A stretch of DNA of 64,000 nt from positions 124,001 through 188,000 of the forward strand of contig NZ_BAWJ01000001.1 in assembly GCF_000586475.1 (NCBI RefSeq). Direction: 5' to 3'. The stretch comes from Psychrobacter sp. JCM 18903 (lineage in GTDB: Bacteria > Pseudomonadota > Gammaproteobacteria > Pseudomonadales > Moraxellaceae). The position numbers were made by a program, and so were the translations under genes. The notes below the pieces were generated by a model. It saw nothing but the letters and a program-made list of their open reading frames with translations, was not told the DNA's origin and searched no databases. Every line of letters starts with the position of its first letter. Positions within the stretch are counted from its first letter, which is position 1. Shown piece by piece: positions 39,643 to 50,171 of the stretch.

Positions 39643-40470
39643 TTAGAATGATTGAGAGCTAAGTCGTTCATGTAACTGACCATGATTGGGCATACCATAC
39701 CAGTCAAGCAGCTGTAAAAATGGTAAATCTGCCAGACTGTCACCAAAGCCAAAACTTGGTCGCTGACTGTCTAAATAATTAGCTAACAAGAACTGTACCG
39801 CATGGCGCTTATGAACTGCGTGCGGCAATATCGCTAAATTATTCGCATTCACGTGCACATAAAAATCCTGCTCAAAGTCTCGTATTAACGTTGGCAGTTT
39901 TGCAGCGAGATCTACTAATGCTTGATGGTCTTTTTGCGCATGTTTGATAGCCAAATAAATGGTTAATTCTCTATCATTAGCGCCATTGTTAAAGCTATCG
40001 ATGTGCGGTGTAAAGACCAGCTGGCTACTGTCATTTTTGCTGTGATTTGCGAATAGCTGGCTCAGCTGCTGCAATTTTTGTTGCAATGGCGCAAGCTTAT
40101 TATACATATGCTGCTGCCATTCGCTTAGTAACTGCCCATCAGACGTCAAAATAATCGCGCCATGAGTCAAAACTTGCCAGCTATCAAAAGGCAGTTTTAC
40201 GCGCTGGATTTCACTACGGTCACGTGCCGTCACTACGATTAGATCAGTGCTAGCAAGTAGCCAGTTAAAAAACGCCGCTTGGCGCTGACTCATAAAACTT
40301 AATGGCTCGCCTTGTTTGTTAACGGTTGCGCAAATCAATTTTTCAGCTTCAGTGGTGGGTAAGTCCCATGCGTCAATTTTACGCTGAGTTTGAAAGAGCG
40401 TATCGTCCAAATCCATTAGCGCGTAAGGCTTAACGATATCAGGATTGGCTTGAAAGAATAGGCTGGTCAT
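39643..40470 (-). CDS. HAD-superfamily phosphatase of the Ter biosynthetic operon
   Basis: 275 residues. Motif I LMDLDDTLFQT has the two catalytic Asp, motif II is DLIVVTARD, a Lys lies in the cap-proximal region, and motif IV is GFGDSLADLPFLQLL. A C2-like cap is inserted in the middle. It lies 63 bases upstream of the StiP gene and 82 bases downstream of the PRTase gene in the same operon. Family context suggests that it dephosphorylates the nucleoside-like intermediate; this is an inference. Confidence 0.84.
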   Translation of the reverse strand: MTSLFFQANPDIVKPYALMDLDDTLFQTQRKIDAWDLPTTEAEKLICATVNKQGEPLSFMSQRQAAFFNWLLASTDLIVVTARDRSEIQRVKLPFDSWQVLTHGAIILTSDGQLLSEWQQHMYNKLAPLQQKLQQLSQLFANHSKNDSSQLVFTPHIDSFNNGANDRELTIYLAIKHAQKDHQALVDLAAKLPTLIRDFEQDFYVHVNANNLAILPHAVHKRHAVQFLLANYLDSQRPSFGFGDSLADLPFLQLLDWYGMPNHGQLHERLSSQSF

Positions 40471-40552
40471 AAAGGTGTCCGTAAGGGTTAAATGTGAAAA
40501 GCAGAGCTGGATTTAGAGGATGGTTTTAATGGGACAGTTCTTATAAAATAAT

Positions 40553-41863
40553 TTACAGCGTCGGACTCACCACCAATACATTATCCAAACCTTTCCACAT
40601 AGCATCAACGCTATCAGTGGACGTTTCCACACACAAGACAATCAAATCCCAATCGCTAGGTGCAACGTTATACGCAAAGTTGGTCATACCAAGCCCATAA
40701 TTATCATTAAAACTTAGCATCGAGGTAATTGCGCCACCAAGCGCAATCGGTGAGCGGGTTAACGCACTAAAATTAACCGTATTCTTACTATTCTCTATAT
40801 GCGTATTTTGCGCAAGCCATTCAGCCAATAAAAACGGTAACCAAACAAACTCATTACTGCCCAATACTAAGATACGCTGTGGCAACTGTTCTTTATCAAA
40901 CGGCTCTTTCTCAGGTTGAGCTTGCTTGTTAAAAACGTTAAAGGCAGTTTGAAATCTCAAAAGATAATGATCAAACCCATCGGTGCTATCTAGGGTTGGG
41001 AAACGTCCCCAATTGCCAGTATTACCTAGAGACTGACTGCCTGCTTCAGTTGTATCAACCGATGGCATCGTTATCGGTTCAGGATTGGGCGCATCTGTCC
41101 AAGTCCATACACCAGACAGTAGATGATGACGTTGAAAGTGGATATTGGGCAGGCGTTTTGCGATTTGGTCAGATACAGCTTCATTGGCATCGGCTGCCTT
41201 CTGATTCTGGTTTAAAGACCAATCAACCAAAGTGGTAAGATGTACTTGCTCTAGTTGGTCAAGTCCTGCGTTACGAAGGGCAGTGACGACATTGACGCAA
41301 GTATTGCCCGTCGATGCTTCATCATCCACCATAATCAAGGTCTTGCTCGCTAGTAATTGCGCTTGGGTCACTGTATCTGCACTTTGATAAATGAGATGCT
41401 GGCTGGCATGACTGTGATCTTCGCTGAAAGTGGTTAATAAAGAGTCGCTGCTACTGTTTTTATTGTCATCATGTTGCGCATGACGCGTAGAGTTCAATAG
41501 TAAGGCATTGGGATAACGCGTTTGCAGCGCTTGGTGCACACCGGCCGATAAGCCAACCGCCGTCTCTGCCATACCGATGACTAAAATCGGCTCAGGCAAA
41601 TCGCTAGGAACCAAATTCGCCAAGTCAGTAAAAGCTTGACGCATGGTACTAGGAGCCACTGGAACATGACGACCTAATACTTTTGAGACAAACAAAAAGG
41701 CACGTTTTGGGTTAATGCGTTGTGCAAAGCCAAGTAAGTCTTCTAATTGATAATCGTTACTTGGTTCTGCTCTATTTTTCGTAGTGGCTGAATTGGTTTG
41801 ATAGGTTAAATCAAGATTGCCGCGTGGTAGGGTAATGGTCGTGCTGTGTTGCTTATTTAACAT
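40553..41863 (-). CDS. Phosphoribosyltransferase with C-terminal TRSP domain
   Basis: 436 residues. The N-terminal orotate-PRTase-like domain has LLGFAQRINPKRAFLFVS, ILVIGMAETAVGLSAGV and the PRPP loop LIMVDDEASTGNTCVN. A Ser/Asp-rich insertion (about 130-150) is peculiar to this copy. The C-terminal TRSP domain has ILVLGSNEFVWLPFLLAEW and FSALTRSPIALGG followed by DNYGLGMTNFAYNV; the TRSP residues after which the domain is named appear as TRSP. Co-occurrence with StiP, HAD, ATP-grasp and the HpcH-like lyase defines the Ter metabolite module. AAGGA precedes the ATG. Frame intact. Confidence 0.85.
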   Translation of the reverse strand: MLNKQHSTTITLPRGNLDLTYQTNSATTKNRAEPSNDYQLEDLLGFAQRINPKRAFLFVSKVLGRHVPVAPSTMRQAFTDLANLVPSDLPEPILVIGMAETAVGLSAGVHQALQTRYPNALLLNSTRHAQHDDNKNSSSDSLLTTFSEDHSHASQHLIYQSADTVTQAQLLASKTLIMVDDEASTGNTCVNVVTALRNAGLDQLEQVHLTTLVDWSLNQNQKAADANEAVSDQIAKRLPNIHFQRHHLLSGVWTWTDAPNPEPITMPSVDTTEAGSQSLGNTGNWGRFPTLDSTDGFDHYLLRFQTAFNVFNKQAQPEKEPFDKEQLPQRILVLGSNEFVWLPFLLAEWLAQNTHIENSKNTVNFSALTRSPIALGGAITSMLSFNDNYGLGMTNFAYNVAPSDWDLIVLCVETSTDSVDAMWKGLDNVLVVSPTL

Positions 41864-41908
41864 TCATATTCCTTTGGACTTTCTTTTATATATAGTTACG
41901 TGTATTTC

Positions 41909-43148
41909 CTAACTCTGACAACCTACTAACCACAAAGCACCACGGCTTTTTTTACTTAATTGCGGTGTGGTCAACGCGGCAGCTGTCGTGCGTAACATGC
42001 CAGATGAGTCAGATAAATTATCTAAACTAATTCCAGCGCTCGCGAGTAGGGCGGATAATAACTGAAATTTCACCGCATAGTTCATATTTTGTGCATGCTC
42101 ATGGACGAGGCTGGACGTTACCATGCCGATAACTTCGCCAGTCGGCAGTAATAAAGGGCTGCCACTAGAGCCTGGCTGAATAGGCGCAGTAAATTGCAGA
42201 TAGCGAATATCATCGCCAAACCCTGTCAGTCCTGAGATGCAGCCTTGCGTTACTTGTAATTGGCTACTCAATCCTGATAACGGAAATCCCAAGGTGGTGA
42301 TGGTTTCACCCAAATTATCAGTACAACGCTGTGCTAAGGGTAAATAACTTGGCAGTGGCTCACTTACTTTAATAATGGCTGAATCACTACCAATATCGCT
42401 GAGTACCACTTGCGCCTCACGATCGGGCTGCCCTGCTGACGCACACCAATCATTGCCGCCGACTCAATGACATGATAGCAAGTCAATAGATGATAAGGGT
42501 CAATAGCAAAAGCCGTCCCTGTCCAAGTTTCACCAGACTGAACGTGTCTTGGTGGGCGCGTATCACTGTTAGGATAATCCTGCTGCGCACGTTGAGCATC
42601 TTGGATAAGGGCGTGCGTATCTGGCGGACGCATATCGAGGCTAATTTGCACATGATGCTCTAGGCTTGCCAGCCTTGCGTAGAGCTTTCACCAAGGGCGC
42701 GGCATTTAAATTGTCCATTGCGTCGGTATATTTCTAATATGATTGCTGCTTTAATATGGCGCTCACTTGCGATAAATTCATAACGAATATCGCCATTGTT
42801 TAGCGTTAAATTTACTTTGCTTAATTCGACAGCGGGTAAGTTGAGGCTTGGCTCATGATAAACATAAGCAATCAGTTGTAAAAAGCTTACCCCTTGTTTA
42901 TCAAATAATGCAGGCAAATCCAGTTGCCATGCGCTTGGATTATCTTTGCTATTGAGCTGCGCCCATTCCTTCGGTTCATGAAGATAAGCAGGACTACAAG
43001 CGGCTTTGCGATGCTCATCCAAAGGCAGCCATAATAGCCCAAGCTGCACGCCAAACTTTGACTGATCTGTCGTTGCAAAGGCGACCGAACAATTCGCTGT
43101 CGCGATGACCGTATTTGCCCCTAACACTAACGTGGTTTGTGCTGTCAT
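41909..43148 (-). CDS. TerD-like domain fused to a trypsin-like serine protease, two frameshifts
   Basis: The N-terminal 162 residues (start 43148, AGAGG upstream) are a divergent TerD-like domain: VQLGLLWLPLDEHRK, LQLIAYVYHEPSLNLP and AAIILEIYRRNGQFKCRALGE align with the C-terminal strands of TerD, but the acidic Ca-binding loops are absent. A TAG at 42660 ends that frame. With one extra T it reads WQALEHHVQISLDMRPP and enters the protease, whose own start has no Shine-Dalgarno. The protease has the triad His in LLTCYHVIES, Asp in SDIGSDSAIIKV and Ser in QPGSSGSPLLLP; a second break near 42430 (G run) lies between His and Asp. The repaired fusion has 413 residues. No signal peptide, so it appears cytosolic. 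Two separate adjacent genes remain possible. Confidence 0.7.
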
Positions 43149-43235
43149 CGTTTGCCTCTTATTGAATATATTCGGTTGCCATGGATGTATTATTGTCGAT
43201 TCGTTGCCGTCAGCTTTTTATATGATTATTTTGAC

Positions 43236-44422
43236 TTATTCAGTGATGTCTTCTTCAACTTTTACACCGACCATAATAGAGCGCACTTGGCAGGGGGTTA
43301 TTTGTTGCGCGATATCAGCCAGTATCGGTTTATCGGTTAAGCCCAGCCAATAAGCAAATCCAACTTGGGTTAAATCCACACCGCTGTGGGTGGTGTAATC
43401 AATGCCACCAGAAGGGCGGCTATTAATCTCAAGCACACGGTGCTGACCGTCATCATCAGCTTTGGTTTGCACACTGACGATGCCATCGCAGCCAAAGGCT
43501 TTTATGAGTGGAATGACGACATCCATGACCGCTTGCTCGTAGCCGATATGCTGGATTTTCCCTGTTTTATAGCGGGTGACAGCAGCTAATACTTCGCCAT
43601 ATTCACAGACGACATCGATAGAGTACTCTTGCCCTGACAAGTAAGGCATTAGCAGCATGGGAATTGGGCGTTCCTGCACCATGACACTGTTTGCATAAGC
43701 ATTGATAAATTGCGCCGTATTTATTTTTTTCTCTTCGGTAAAGTATAAATGCTCAAAGCTGTCGTATTGCTCGTCTGTTTCTGTACCTGCTTCTCGACCC
43801 ATCTCTTTAACTTTGCTCAGTCGCCAAAACCCTTGAGCGAAAATACCCGTAACCGGTTTGACGCATAATGTTGGTGACCGTACGTAGCAAGTAATGCTTC
43901 AAGCTCTGCGACATTATCAAAGCGCCACGCCTCGGCAACGGGAATATCATGCTCATGACACTGCTGCATAAAGGCAAACTTATCATCTATCACTTCTAAC
44001 GCTGTCACACTCGCTGCACCCGTCAATAAACGAATACCAGCCGCGTCAAAAGCCTCACGGTGGGCTTCATAATCAATACCATTGCGCCCAGTGAGCAACA
44101 CTTTTACGTTGTTTTTCTGCGCTTGTTCTAACACAAACTGCCAACGCGGCATCAATGGCTCAACAGATTCGAGCACTGTTTGCTCATCGTTATCTGCGGT
44201 GCTAGTAGAAGGCTCGCGGTAAACGCTGTCAGCAAATTCAAAAATCTCAGGTCTATTGTGGCGGTGTGAAGCGATAATGTTGAACGGAGTATCAGCGTGA
44301 TTTTTTAGGGTTTGCAGGCTGGCTAACATATCACGCTGGCTTGACTGACCTTCAGCTAACCAAACGGCAGGTGAAGCGGCAGTTGATGTTGTATGATCGT
44401 TATCGTTAGCAGGGGTTTTCAT
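43236..44422 (-). CDS. ATP-grasp ligase of the Ter biosynthetic operon, one frameshift
   Basis: First gene of the six-gene operon, divergent from terA. The start ATG at 44422 (MKTPANDNDHTTS) follows GAGAGAATT; the longer ORF start at 44479 is unlikely. The pre-ATP-grasp part has VWLAEGQSSQRDMLASLQ and VLLTGRNGIDYEAHREAF. The frame breaks near 43868. One extra T (TATGCG to TATTGCG) restores HYCVKPVTGIFAQGFWRLSK, the nucleotide-binding Lys strand. The C-terminal part has RPIPMLLMPYLSGQEYSIDVV and RVLEINSRPSGGIDY (metal-binding Glu and Asn). The repaired length is 395 residues. ATP-grasp enzymes join a carboxylate to an amine or thiol; the substrates are unknown. Confidence 0.83.
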
Positions 44423-44727
44423 AATTCTCTCAGCATTATCGTAGGTTTTAGATATAATTGAATAATTCACTATCGTCATCGCAACACCATCAGGAATATA
44501 AGCAAGCCGTAATATTGCTAATAGTAGGGGCTATTATATACAAATGCTAAGCGTTATAAATGCTGCTGACAAAATAGCATGAAGGATTTGTAAAAATATT
44601 TTTTAGGGTCATTGGCATGTTATTGAACGGTTGTACGCTTTAAAAGTCAGCGGCCATCCATGCTACTATATGACAATTATTAGCATAACAAACACACGCA
44701 CATAATAAATAATTCAAAGGATGTATG
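44423..44727. other. Divergent control region of the Ter cluster
   Basis: About 300 bases between the ATP-grasp gene (minus) and terA (plus), rich in A and T. AAAGGATGT just before terA is its ribosome binding site. TATAATTG on the plus strand and CTATAT near 44666 look like -10 elements, but neither has a clear -35. Confidence 0.4.
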
Positions 44728-46015
44728 ATGAGCCAAATCCAACCTCAAAAACTGATTGCTGGTGCCAATGCGCCACTGCCAACAGATCATATTAGCATTC
44801 GTATTTTAAGCCAAAATGCGGTCGATTGCGCGGCATATCGCCTGACAACTGACGGTAAAGTACGCGGCGATGGCGACATGATATTTTATGGGCAGACACG
44901 TAGCATGATGGCAGTGTGAGTTTCCGTGGTCATGATAGCGATGGATTTTTTGATATTAATTTACCTGCGCAGCCTGCAAATATCGAGAAGATAGCATTAG
45001 CGTTTTCTAGCGCGCAGACGCTTGCGCAAGTTGGCGATGTCGATATTCAGGTATTGCAAGGCAGCCAAGTGCTGATGACTTGCCAACTAAGTGCAGCTGG
45101 ACGTAATGAAAAAGCCATTATTTTAGCGGAATGTTATCGCCGCCAAGGTAGCTGGAAGTTTCGTTTTATTGCCCAAGGTTTCGAAGGAGGCTGAAGCCTT
45201 TGTCTGAGCATTTTGGTGTAGAGATTGCTGATGAAGCGCCCGCTCAAAGCCCTGTACAAGACCAGTCACAAGGTCAAGCTCAGCCCATCAATACGCAGCG
45301 CCCAATCAATACGCAGAAAGCAGGTAGTGCGCCTCAAACAAGCGCGCCGCCGCCAATTCCTACAGCTTCTCCAAATCCGTCAATTAACCTAAGCAAAATC
45401 ACTTTAACCAAAAATCAGTCTAGCATCAACCTAAAGAAACGTGATGACTTTGGTAAAATTTCTGTTAACTTAAACTGGAATCAAAATCCGACTGCCAATC
45501 AGCAAGCACCCAAAAAAGGCTTGTTAGGCGATCTTTTCAAACAACATAAAGCGGGCGGTATTGACCTTGATGTTGGGGCGATGATTCATCTGAAAAATGG
45601 TGAAAAAACCTTGATTCAGGCATTGGGTAATCGCTTTGGTAGCTTAACATCAGCGCCTTATGTGTGTTTGCGTGCTGATGATAGAACGGGACAAGTCAGC
45701 GGCGGTGAGTGGCTAGATATTAACGGTCAGCAGTGGTCGCAGATAGAAGAGGTGTTTATCTTTGCTTTCATCTATGAAGGTGCACCAAATTGGGCGCAAA
45801 CCGATGGTGTCGTGACCATTCATGTGCCAGACCAACCACCAATTGAAACGCGTTTAACGGAAGGTACAGGTAATCTACCGATGTGTGCGATTGCGCGTTT
45901 GGTCAATCAGCAAGGTAGTATCAACGTCGAGCGTATTAATCAGTATTTTAAAGGACATCAAGAGATGGATAAAGCCTTTAACTGGGGCTTTAGCTGGAAA
46001 CGAGGGAGTAAGTAA
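44728..46015 (+). CDS. terA: Tellurium resistance protein TerA (two TerD-like domains), two frameshifts
   Basis: Three pieces form one gene. The N-terminal TerD-like domain starts at 44728 (MSQIQPQKLIAGANAPLP). It breaks near 44904 (restored QTRSDDGSVSFRGHDSDG) and again near 45192, where an extra T gives GFEGGLKPLSEHFGVEI, the normal end of a TerD domain. A Gln/Pro/Ser linker (about residues 165-215) leads to the second domain, with SINLKKRDDFGKISVNLNW, GGIDLDVGAMIHLKNGEKT and FAFIYEGAPNWAQTDGVV. It ends QYFKGHQEMDKAFNWGFSW, the TerA signature. The repaired length is 429 residues. TerA acts with TerB, TerC and TerD in tellurite, phage and colicin resistance in enterobacteria. It is the only plus-strand gene of the cluster. 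Confidence 0.87.
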
Positions 46016-46044
46016 GTGCTTTAATTATATTCTTTTGCACATGT

Positions 46045-46083
46045 AAAAAAACAGCCCATCTACGATTAGATGGGCTGTTTTTT
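46045..46083. terminator. Bidirectional terminator between terA and terZ
   Basis: AAAAAACAGCCCATCT pairs perfectly with AGATGGGCTGTTTTTT across six bases. Confidence 0.92.
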
Positions 46084-46151
46084 ATCAATAATGTTGCTTC
46101 AATAGCTCATTTTAACGGATGAAGGCTAATCCAACTCAAGCTTTTAATCCT

Positions 46152-46760
46152 TTACGCATGCGGCGTGATGGCAGGCATCAAATCATGAAAGGTGCGACCA
46201 GAAGCCGTTTCACCAATCGCATGCATTTTCCACTCGTTATTATGACGATATACTTTTGCCATAATCATCGCGGTATGCCCACCTTGCGCTGATAAATTGT
46301 AGCGCGCGACTTCCTGATTGTTATTGGCATTGACGATACGACAAAATGCATTTTCTACCGTTTCAAAGGTTTGACCAGTGAAACTATTGACCGTAAATAC
46401 TAGAGAGACGACATTGGCAGGGATTTTTGAAAGATCGACATTGATAACTTCGTCGTCACCATCGCCGTCGCCAGTGCGGTTATCACCAGTATGGACGATA
46501 CTGCCATCTTTTGATTTCAGCTGACTGAACCAAATCGCATCGATGGCTTGTTTATTGGTATCAAACATGATGCACGAAGCATCTAAGTCAATCGAGTCGC
46601 CGCCGCTACCACCACCGAATAACTTGCCCAGGAACCCACCTTTTTTATCTTGAGGGTTTTGAGCAACGTCCCAGCCTAGACCCAGTTTTACTTGGGTAAG
46701 CTCGCCGCCCGCTTCTTTGCTTAGGGAGATTTTTTGACCTTTTTGTAAACTAACTGCCAT
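46152..46760 (-). CDS. terZ: Tellurium resistance protein TerZ (TerD family)
   Basis: 202-residue TerD-family protein. MAVSLQKGQKISLSKEAGG is the family start. A flexible insertion FLGKLFGGGSGGD precedes the Ca-binding strand SIDLDASCIMFD. The acidic loop GDNRTGDGDGDDE is complete, as is KVYRHNNEWKMHAIGE near the end. The insertion and SIDLDASCIMFD distinguish TerZ from TerD and TerE. TerD-family domains bind calcium and gather at membrane stress complexes. AAGGA lies upstream. It is the last of five minus-strand ter genes. Confidence 0.87.
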   Translation of the reverse strand: MAVSLQKGQKISLSKEAGGELTQVKLGLGWDVAQNPQDKKGGFLGKLFGGGSGGDSIDLDASCIMFDTNKQAIDAIWFSQLKSKDGSIVHTGDNRTGDGDGDDEVINVDLSKIPANVVSLVFTVNSFTGQTFETVENAFCRIVNANNNQEVARYNLSAQGGHTAMIMAKVYRHNNEWKMHAIGETASGRTFHDLMPAITPHA

Positions 46761-46869
46761 GTGATATTCCTTATACTACAGTGTTATAGTAATTGTGAGT
46801 AGAGGGTTAAATAAAGTCTATAATGACGAGGAGTCGTTGTAACATAAAGCTTTAAAAACATAATAATAG

Positions 46870-47622
46870 TTATAAGATATTGCCAAGTAAACTGTTACTG
46901 CCGCCACGACCACCTGAGCTAGTCCCTAAGACGCTTTGTAGCCAGCCTTGGTAACTATCACGATTACGAGAGCAGATAATGACTTTGCCTGAGCCTGAGA
47001 AGTTTAAAACCATACCTTCGCCACTGGTGACCGAATTGATGATATTGCCCATGAAGCCTTTTTTCTTACTGGTGGCGACCGACAGTTTGTATTCCAAACG
47101 CGAGTCCCAACAGACCACATGGCCGTTATCAATGATGACGTCTTTACCAGGTTCGACATCAATCTCAAACAATGAGCCAAAACCCGATACCACTACCTGA
47201 CCTTGACCTTGCGTCTGCATCACCATAAAGCCGCCAGTATCACCAAAGACGGCGCCACCTAGATTACGTTGAATCTTAGCCTTCACATCGACACCCGTTT
47301 GCGCCGCGACAAATGCGCCATCGCTTAAAGTATATTGCTGCGCACCGCAATCAATGATTTGCATATCACCGTCGAGCGTTGGCGCAAGTAAACAATCGCC
47401 TTCACCGTTCACGGCTTCAATCTGCTGCTGAAATAAGGATTCATCATTGGCAAAACGGCGCATAAGTGATTGCATCAGACCGCCTTGCAGCTTACCTTTT
47501 AGCTCAAGGTTTGATTCCATCATCACCATTGCATTGGCTTCACAATAGATGGAGTCGCCTTTTTTGAGATTACAATGAAGAAATGGTTCAATGGTACCGA
47601 TTAAGCTAAACGTGGCGGTCAT
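46870..47622 (-). CDS. TIGR00266/AIM24-family protein
   Basis: 250-residue beta-rich protein of the AIM24 family. It has FLHCNLKKGDSIYCEANAMV at the start, LAPTLDGDMQIIDCG in the middle and GSLFEIDVEPGKDVIIDNGH near residue 160; LNFSGSGKVIICSRNRDSY is the last strand pair. A glycine-serine tail follows. Family members often sit in Ter neighbourhoods, but their biochemical role is unknown. AAGGA lies upstream. Gaps to terZ and terE are about 110 and 170 bases. Confidence 0.84.
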   Translation of the reverse strand: MTATFSLIGTIEPFLHCNLKKGDSIYCEANAMVMMESNLELKGKLQGGLMQSLMRRFANDESLFQQQIEAVNGEGDCLLAPTLDGDMQIIDCGAQQYTLSDGAFVAAQTGVDVKAKIQRNLGGAVFGDTGGFMVMQTQGQGQVVVSGFGSLFEIDVEPGKDVIIDNGHVVCWDSRLEYKLSVATSKKKGFMGNIINSVTSGEGMVLNFSGSGKVIICSRNRDSYQGWLQSVLGTSSGGRGGSNSLLGNIL

Positions 47623-47713
47623 AGGGTGCGAATCCTTATATCAGTATTCTATATGTTTGTAAGTTATGTCTGTAAGTCGCTTCACCATAGATTTTCGCTA
47701 GCCTATTACTTTT

Positions 47714-47757
47714 AAAGCCATCAAATGCGATAGTAGGGCACACTTGATGGCTTTTCG
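47714..47757 (-). terminator. Terminator-like hairpin after terE
   Basis: AAAGCCATCAA pairs with TTGATGGCTTT around a 19-base loop, between terE and the AIM24 gene. Confidence 0.6.
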
Positions 47758-47792
47758 GGCTTATATTATTAGCGTTAGATGTTAGTTAGCTC

Positions 47793-48367
47793 TTAAACAT
47801 TAACGCCATAAGAAGCCGCTAATGGTCCAAGACCACCACTGAAGCCTTGACCAACGGCACGGAATTTCCAGTCACCACTATGGCGATACAATTCACCAAA
47901 AATCATCGCAGTTTCGGTACTACCGTCTTCTGATAAGTCATAACGTGCGATTTCAGCATCGCCATTGTCGTTAACGACACGGATGTAGGCATCACCCACT
48001 TGACCAAAGTTTTGATTGCGGCTTTGACCTTCATAAATAATCGCACAGATAGCGACTTTGCTTACGTCAGCTGGAATGCTAGCAAGATTGATTTTGATTT
48101 TCTCATCATCGCCGTCGCTTCACCAGTACGGTTATCACCTGTGTGCTCAACCGCGCCATTGTCTGACTTTAAGTTGTTAAAAAAGATGAAATCTTGGTCA
48201 TTACGTACTTTGCCCGCTTCATTGACCAAAAAGCCAATCGCATCTAAGTCAAACTCTTGACCGTCAGTAGCACGTGGATCCCAGCCAAGACCGACTGTAA
48301 TATTGGTTAAACCCGGCGCTTCTTTTGATAAGTTTACGTTGCCGCCTTTTGTTAAGCTAATAGCCAT
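47793..48367 (-). CDS. terE: TerE-like TerD-family protein, one frameshift
   Basis: The start at 48367 ([19 protein letters not shown]) is marked by [23 protein letters not shown] and [21 protein letters not shown] are the Ca-binding strands. The frame breaks near 48117 inside the acidic loop: one extra G restores [19 protein letters not shown]. The rest ([34 protein letters not shown]) ends [14 protein letters not shown]. The repaired length is 191 residues, typical for TerD/TerE. The ending resembles enterobacterial TerE more than TerD, which is the basis for the symbol. Confidence 0.83.
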
Positions 48368-48671
48368 ATAAATATCCTTTTGATTAATAATTGAGTGGAT
48401 TGAATGATAAAAAAAATAAACTAAAATAGTGCAGTGGTCGATATATAAATGCAAACAATGAATAAATTTACTCGTATGCCACGCCCTGCATATCATTACG
48501 ATTTACTATACTAAGCGATTGCTTACTAAGCAAGGCGTATTTTGTGTGATTACGATATGATTACTAAGGGACATATCAATGCTGCAAGTCTGATACTTTT
48601 TAACCGTCCGAGCAACAGTCGTTAAGGTGTTGTTATCAAAAAGTAAATTAGATCGTCAGGCAGTGCAACAT

Positions 48672-48753
48672 AAAAAAGCACTTATTCAACGGGTGTCAAA
48701 TAAGTGCTTTAGAGCAAAAACGGGTCATACCAACTGCTTTGGTACAACCCGTC
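48672..48753 (-). terminator. Two successive terminator hairpins after terC
   Basis: Reading the minus strand, ACGGGTTGTACCAA / TTGGTATGACCCGT with a T5 tail comes first. It is followed by AAAGCACTTATT / AATAAGTGCTTTTTT. They separate terC from the terE unit. Confidence 0.75.
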
Positions 48754-48769
48754 TATTTTTAAACTAATT

Positions 48770-49899
48770 TTATCTATCCACTTTATACTGTTTGATATTA
48801 AAAATTTTTGCTTGGTTTTTTAACATCGAACGAGCATCAAGTAATTGATTTGCTTCTCGCTTACGATAATTGAGTGAAGCGACAAACGCCCAACCAATAA
48901 AGGTAATACCAATCAGACCAGTGATAAGCTCTGGTACATGGAATTTCACTGATAGCAGCATGATGATAGCTAAAGCACCGATAGCATAATGCGCGCCGTG
49001 CTCCAGATAGACATATTCATCAAGGGTGCCTTTATCGACTAAGAAGATAGTCATCGAACGTACGAACATCGCACCAATAGCCAGACCTAGCATAATAACG
49101 ATTACGTCATTAGTAATCGCAAATGCGCCGATCACACCGTCGAAACTGAATGAAGCATCAAGGACTTCTAGATATAAGAAACCGATAATACCACCTTTCA
49201 TAATCGCGCTAGTTGCAGCACCAGTACTATTACCTTGAGCGTCTAGTTCTTCTTCAAGATCACCCTCTAACATACCAGAGACCACTTGTACGCCAAGATA
49301 AACCAAGATGCCCCATACGCCAGCGATTAGGACCGCAGCTGATTGCTCAGGCTTGGCAAATGATACAGCAATCATCAAGACGATAAGCGCGACAAACACG
49401 CTCATGGCATCGACTTTACCTAATTTTGCCAGACGGCTCTCAAGCCAATCGAACCAGTGTACTTCTTTTTCATCAAAGATGAAGTTTAAGAAGACGAGTA
49501 ACAAGAAAATACCACCAAATGCTGAGATTTCGGCATGATGTGCCAATAGTCTGGCTGAGTATTCTTTAGGATCATTCAATGCCAAATCGATTACTTGCAT
49601 CATACCAAGGTCGGCAGTAACAGCGACGATAACAATAGGGAATACCAAGCGCATACCAAAGACGGCGATTAAAATACCTACCGTTAAAAATATCTTTTTC
49701 CAAAACTCGTCCCAGCCTTAAGGACTGAGGCGTTGACCACCGCATTATCAAACGATAATGAAATCTCCATGACGGCCAAAATAGCGGTAATAGATAGGGT
49801 GGTTATCATACCGCCCATACCGCCATGTGAATATCCCCACCATGCCGCGACCGCTAGGGCGATGGCTGTGAAAATAAAGTCTAAATAAAAATGTCTCAT
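48770..49899 (-). CDS. terC: TerC-family membrane protein (DUF475 type), one frameshift
   Basis: Integral membrane protein with about nine helices, thought to be a metal-ion exporter and core of the Ter membrane complex. The start ATG at 49899 gives MRHFYLDFIFTAIALAVAAW. VMEISLSFDNAVVNASVLK and later LEVLDASFSFDGVIGAFA are the paired acidic motifs (SFDNA, SFDGV) of the TerC superfamily. The frame breaks near 49716. One extra G (AAGGCTGG to AAGGGCTGG) restores LKGWDEFWKKIFLTVGILIA. The repaired protein has 376 residues. This is the DUF475 branch, longer than enterobacterial TerC. Confidence 0.87.
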
Positions 49900-50171
49900 G
49901 ACACATCCTGTCTGGTTGCATAAAGCTAAGGTCGGCCTACTATAGGCAATAACCACAAAAAAGCGGTTATTGCTAACCACTTTTTTTGCATAATTCTAAA
50001 CGAAACATAAAGCATTACTAGTCATTTAGCTATGAATAATTGTGACTATTTTGCAACCATATTTTACAGCCATTATCATTGCTAATGGTGAGTAAAAATA
50101 GAGGCTAATACCTGCGTTATATTTTGAGTTTAATTGTCATATAGTAGTCTAAGCATGAATAAGTTATCAAG

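Noticed and set aside
45200-46015. Separate gene starting at TTG 45200
   Set aside because: The residues before and after the stop at 45194 form the standard end of a TerD domain (GGLKPLSEHFGVE) when one T is added, so it is the second part of terA.
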